Source: Nocardia kruczakiae NBRC 101016 (GTDB lineage: Bacteria; Actinomycetota; Actinomycetes; Mycobacteriales; Mycobacteriaceae). Taken from it: a stretch of DNA of 64,000 nucleotides. The stretch is from contig NZ_BDBL01000010.1 in the NCBI RefSeq assembly GCF_001612965.1, positions 96,747 to 160,746 on the forward strand. Reading direction: 5' to 3'. Under the pieces are notes generated by a model, which was not told the DNA's origin, searched no databases, and saw only the letters and a list, made by a program, of their open reading frames with translations. Made by a program: the position numbers and the translations under genes. Below, one piece after another: positions 61,694 to 64,000 of the stretch; position 1 is the first letter of the stretch; each line of letters starts with the position of its first letter.

Positions 61694-62125
61694 GTGTTTC
61701 TCGGTACCTACACGCCTCGGCTGGACGACAAAGGGCGACTGACGTTGCCTGCGAAGTTTCGCGACGAGCTGGCGGGAGGGTTGATGGTCACGAAAGGTCA
61801 GGACCACAGCCTTGCCGTCTATCCCAAAGAAGAGTTCACCGCCCTGGCGCGGCGAGCCGCGGCGGCGTCCCGAAGCAACCCGCAGGCAAGGGCTTTCGTT
61901 CGTGCCTTGGCGGCGTCCACGGACGAACAACGTCCCGATGGACAGGGCCGGATCACGTTGTCGGCCGAACATCGCCGCTACGCGAACCTGTCCAAGGACT
62001 GCGTGGTGATCGGCTCGGTCGATTTCCTCGAGATCTGGGACAAACAGGCGTGGGATTCCTACCTCGCCGAGCACGAGGAGGACTACTCGCTGGCAGGAGA
62101 CGAGTCGCTGGGCGGAATTTTCTGA
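61694..62125 (+). CDS. mraZ: Transcriptional regulator MraZ
   Basis: A 143-residue DNA-binding protein made of two SpoVT/AbrB-like halves: [20 protein letters not shown] at the start and [20 protein letters not shown] in the middle. Each holds the DxxGR motif that contacts GTGGG repeats; a toroidal oligomer is typical. It represses the first promoter of the division and cell-wall cluster. GTG 61694 is preceded by GGGAGG. The three-repeat operator at 61613-61637 supports autoregulation. An acidic C-terminal tail ([16 protein letters not shown]) is common in actinobacterial MraZ. Confidence 0.96.
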   Translation: MFLGTYTPRLDDKGRLTLPAKFRDELAGGLMVTKGQDHSLAVYPKEEFTALARRAAAASRSNPQARAFVRALAASTDEQRPDGQGRITLSAEHRRYANLSKDCVVIGSVDFLEIWDKQAWDSYLAEHEEDYSLAGDESLGGIF

Positions 62126-62289
62126 TCCGAGACAGGCGAGTGCCCTGCGGCCTCTGCCCGGCACGGACCCTGACGTACTTCCCCAACGCCAGGTGCCGTG
62201 TTCGGTCAGAGACCCCGGGGCATTGGCTGTCCACTCGTTAGGCCATCCACCCGTCGCAAGCACCGTGAGCCAGGATCCGGGAGGTCGAG

Positions 62290-63261
62290 GTGAATCATGA
62301 CAGCGACCGCCCCCGCCATGTTCCGGTCCTCTTGCGTCGTGCCGACGAAATCCTCGGCCCCGCATTGGAATCCGGCGGAGTCCTGGTCGACGCCACGCTC
62401 GGTTTGGGCGGGCACGCCGAACATTTTCTGCGGACCTATCCCGCGATCCACCTGATCGGGCTGGACCGCGATACCGAGGCGCTGCGCCTGGCCGGCGAGC
62501 GGCTCGCGCCCTTCGCCGATCGAATAACGCTGGTGCACACCAGATATGACGGGCTGCCCGGCGCGCTGCGGCAGGCCGGGCTGCCGGAACGCGGTTCGGT
62601 GCGCGCGGTGCTGATGGACCTCGGTGTGTCCTCGATGCAACTCGACGAGGCCGAGCGGGGATTCGCCTATTCGGTGGACGCTCCGCTGGACATGCGGATG
62701 GATCCGACCGCCGAGCTCACCGCGGCCGATGTGCTCAACACCTACAGCCACGGCGACCTGGCCCGGATTCTGAAAACCTATGGCGAGGAACGCTTTGCGG
62801 GCCGGATCGCGAGCGAGATCCTCCGCCGGCGCGCGCAGCGGCCGTTCACGACCAGTGCGCAACTGGTGGAACTGCTCTACGACGCGATCCCGGCGGCGAC
62901 CCGGCGCACCGGCGGGCATCCGGCCAAACGCACCTTCCAGGCCTTGCGGATCGAGGTCAACCGCGAACTCGAGTCGCTGGAGGCCGCGGTGCCGGCGGCG
63001 CTGACCGCGCTGGCGGTCGGCGGGCGGATCGTCGTCATGTCCTACCAGTCGCTGGAGGACAAGGTCGTCAAACAGATCTTCGCGCAGGCCTCGGCCTCAC
63101 GCACACCATTGGACCTGCCCGTCGAATTGCCCGGCATGGGACCGGAATTCGCGATTCTGACCAGGGGCGCGGAGAAGGCGAGCGAAACGGAGATCGAGGA
63201 GAACCCACGCGCGGCGCCGGTGCGTATGCGGGCCGCGGAGCGAATACAGGCGGCCGGGTGA
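62290..63261 (+). CDS. rsmH: 16S rRNA (cytosine(1402)-N(4))-methyltransferase RsmH
   Basis: A 323-residue SAM-dependent methyltransferase (formerly MraW). The N-terminal [14 protein letters not shown] is followed by the SAM-binding [15 protein letters not shown] and [11 protein letters not shown]. Next come [28 protein letters not shown] and, in the second half, [19 protein letters not shown] and [15 protein letters not shown]. It methylates C1402 in the ribosomal P-site region. GTG 62290 has GGGAGG upstream. The second gene of the dcw cluster; the 164-bp gap after mraZ holds nothing recognised. Confidence 0.96.
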   Translation: MNHDSDRPRHVPVLLRRADEILGPALESGGVLVDATLGLGGHAEHFLRTYPAIHLIGLDRDTEALRLAGERLAPFADRITLVHTRYDGLPGALRQAGLPERGSVRAVLMDLGVSSMQLDEAERGFAYSVDAPLDMRMDPTAELTAADVLNTYSHGDLARILKTYGEERFAGRIASEILRRRAQRPFTTSAQLVELLYDAIPAATRRTGGHPAKRTFQALRIEVNRELESLEAAVPAALTALAVGGRIVVMSYQSLEDKVVKQIFAQASASRTPLDLPVELPGMGPEFAILTRGAEKASETEIEENPRAAPVRMRAAERIQAAG

Positions 63262-63345
63262 CAGCGATCCGGCTACGGGGGTATTGCCGGTGCGGCAGCA
63301 CAACGACGGGCAGTCCCACAGGAAATCGGTAGGGGAGGCAGGAAT

Positions 63346-64000
63346 ATGAGCGTGCGGACACGGGTGGACGCACCACAGCGGACGCAGCGGTCCGCGCCGC
63401 GGCGAGCGCACAGCGCCGACCGCGTGAAATCCGGTGCGGCCCAACGCGCGTATGCGCGCCGGCGCAATCGGGCGGGCGAGCGCGTACTTCCGCCGCTACC
63501 CGGGCGCGCCGGGTCGATGATGGCCGGGCGGCTGCCGTTCGTGGCGGCGATTCTGGCCCTGCTCGGCTGCGGTCTGCTCGCGACTCTGGTGCTGACCACC
63601 CATGCCGCCGAGGACAGCTATCAGCTCAGCGACGCCCGCCGCGTCAACCGGCAGTTGCTCGACGAGCGTGCGGCCCTGCAGCGCGAGGTCGAGGCCGCCG
63701 ACTCCGCACCCGAACTGGCCAACCGCGCACGCGAACTGGGCATGATCCCGGCCAAGGATCCGGCGCGGCTGCTCGTCGCGCCCGACGGTTCGGTCACGGT
63801 GATCGGTAAGGAGACCCCGGCCGAGGGCGCGCCGGTGCCGCCGCTCAACACGACTCCCGCCAAACCGGGGGCGCTGCCGCCGAAACTCGCTCAGGCTCAA
63901 GGCGAACGGCTGGTCCCGGTGACCACCACGCCGGCTCCCGCTCCCGGTCCGGCCCCGCAGAACCAGGCCCCGGCCACCACCGCGCCGCAGCCGCCGGCCC
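63346..64000 (+). CDS. ftsL: Cell division protein FtsL (3' end beyond window)
   Basis: A partial CDS of at least 218 residues, running off the window without a stop. It starts MSVRTRVDAPQRTQ at ATG 63346, with GGGAGG about 10 bases upstream. The cytoplasmic N-terminus is long and Arg-rich (about 1-58). A single transmembrane helix (about 63-84, LPFVAAILALLGCGLLATLV) leads to a short coiled-coil segment (NRQLLDERAALQREVEAAD) with ELGMIPAKDPARLLV, the pattern of actinobacterial FtsL/FtsB-like proteins. A Pro/Ala/Thr-rich tail follows. It stabilises the divisome with FtsQ and FtsB. Position directly after rsmH supports the assignment. Confidence 0.88.
   Translation, partial: MSVRTRVDAPQRTQRSAPRRAHSADRVKSGAAQRAYARRRNRAGERVLPPLPGRAGSMMAGRLPFVAAILALLGCGLLATLVLTTHAAEDSYQLSDARRVNRQLLDERAALQREVEAADSAPELANRARELGMIPAKDPARLLVAPDGSVTVIGKETPAEGAPVPPLNTTPAKPGALPPKLAQAQGERLVPVTTTPAPAPGPAPQNQAPATTAPQPPA

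Overview
The window reads as a chromosomal segment of a high-GC mycolic-acid actinobacterium, most likely Nocardia or a close relative. The evidence is dense GC-rich coding, many GTG starts, an actinobacterial cytochrome bcc-aa3 branch (ctaC, ctaF, ctaE, qcrCAB), mycobacterial-type cell-envelope genes (pimB', mptA, lppM, ripC-like, LtsA/AsnB-type amidotransferase, pknL) and the start of the dcw cluster (mraZ, rsmH, ftsL). From recalled gene order, the backbone matches the M. tuberculosis Rv2164c-Rv2201 region and, for the respiratory genes, the Corynebacterium ltsA-ctaC-ctaF-ctaE-qcrCAB order. No tRNA, rRNA, CRISPR array, insertion sequence or prophage was seen.

Layout. 1-1.2 kb: small ORFs, including a DUF2277 protein and a secreted Gly-rich protein. 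1.2-5.0 kb: asnB diverging from ctaC-ctaF. 5.1-23.1 kb: an accessory block. It holds an FAD oxidoreductase, a CPBP protease, an NmrA-like protein, a frameshifted phosphotransferase, a PASTA lipoprotein and an IclR regulator. It continues with a cysD-cysNC-DUF1214-SDR-sulfotransferase operon and a TetR-controlled acyl-CoA catabolic operon (two acyl-CoA dehydrogenases, SDR, acyl-CoA ligase, MaoC hydratase). 23.2-29.9 kb: trpD, then ctaE-qcrC-qcrA-qcrB and a small Lrp-type sensor domain. 29.9-41.4 kb: DEDDh/GIY-YIG nuclease, two NlpC/P60 peptidoglycan hydrolases, a membrane-anchored metallopeptidase, pimB', two SRPBCC proteins, an ArsA-like ATPase, a small Cys-motif protein, ROK glucokinase and an acyltransferase. 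41.4-46.9 kb: exoribonuclease, type II DAHP synthase (aroG), two small hypotheticals, pknL and its divergent DNA-binding partner. 46.9-60.0 kb: carotenoid genes (GGPP synthase, phytoene desaturase, phytoene synthase, CruF, CrtO-like, GT2) interleaved with mptA, metF, lppM and a GNAT gene. 60.1-64.0 kb: HEPN protein, DUF3040 membrane protein, mraZ, rsmH and ftsL (cut by the window end).

How the genes fit together. Respiration (bcc-aa3) and envelope biogenesis dominate. The most distinctive functional unit is the cysD-cysNC operon (ATP sulfurylase plus APS kinase, making PAPS), which runs directly into a PAPS-type sulfotransferase gene together with an SDR and a DUF1214 protein. This suggests dedicated sulfation of an unknown, probably lipid, acceptor. 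The carotenoid genes share tight operons with lipoglycan genes.

Regulation visible in the sequence: many genes have a TANNNT -10 element 6-8 bases before the start codon, the hallmark of leaderless transcription. There are also a GTGGG direct-repeat MraZ operator, a shared 19-bp element upstream of both NlpC/P60 genes, a twin inverted operator beside the TetR gene, and an SOS-like box before the HEPN gene. All gene-order comparisons and family assignments are from memory; no database search was run.
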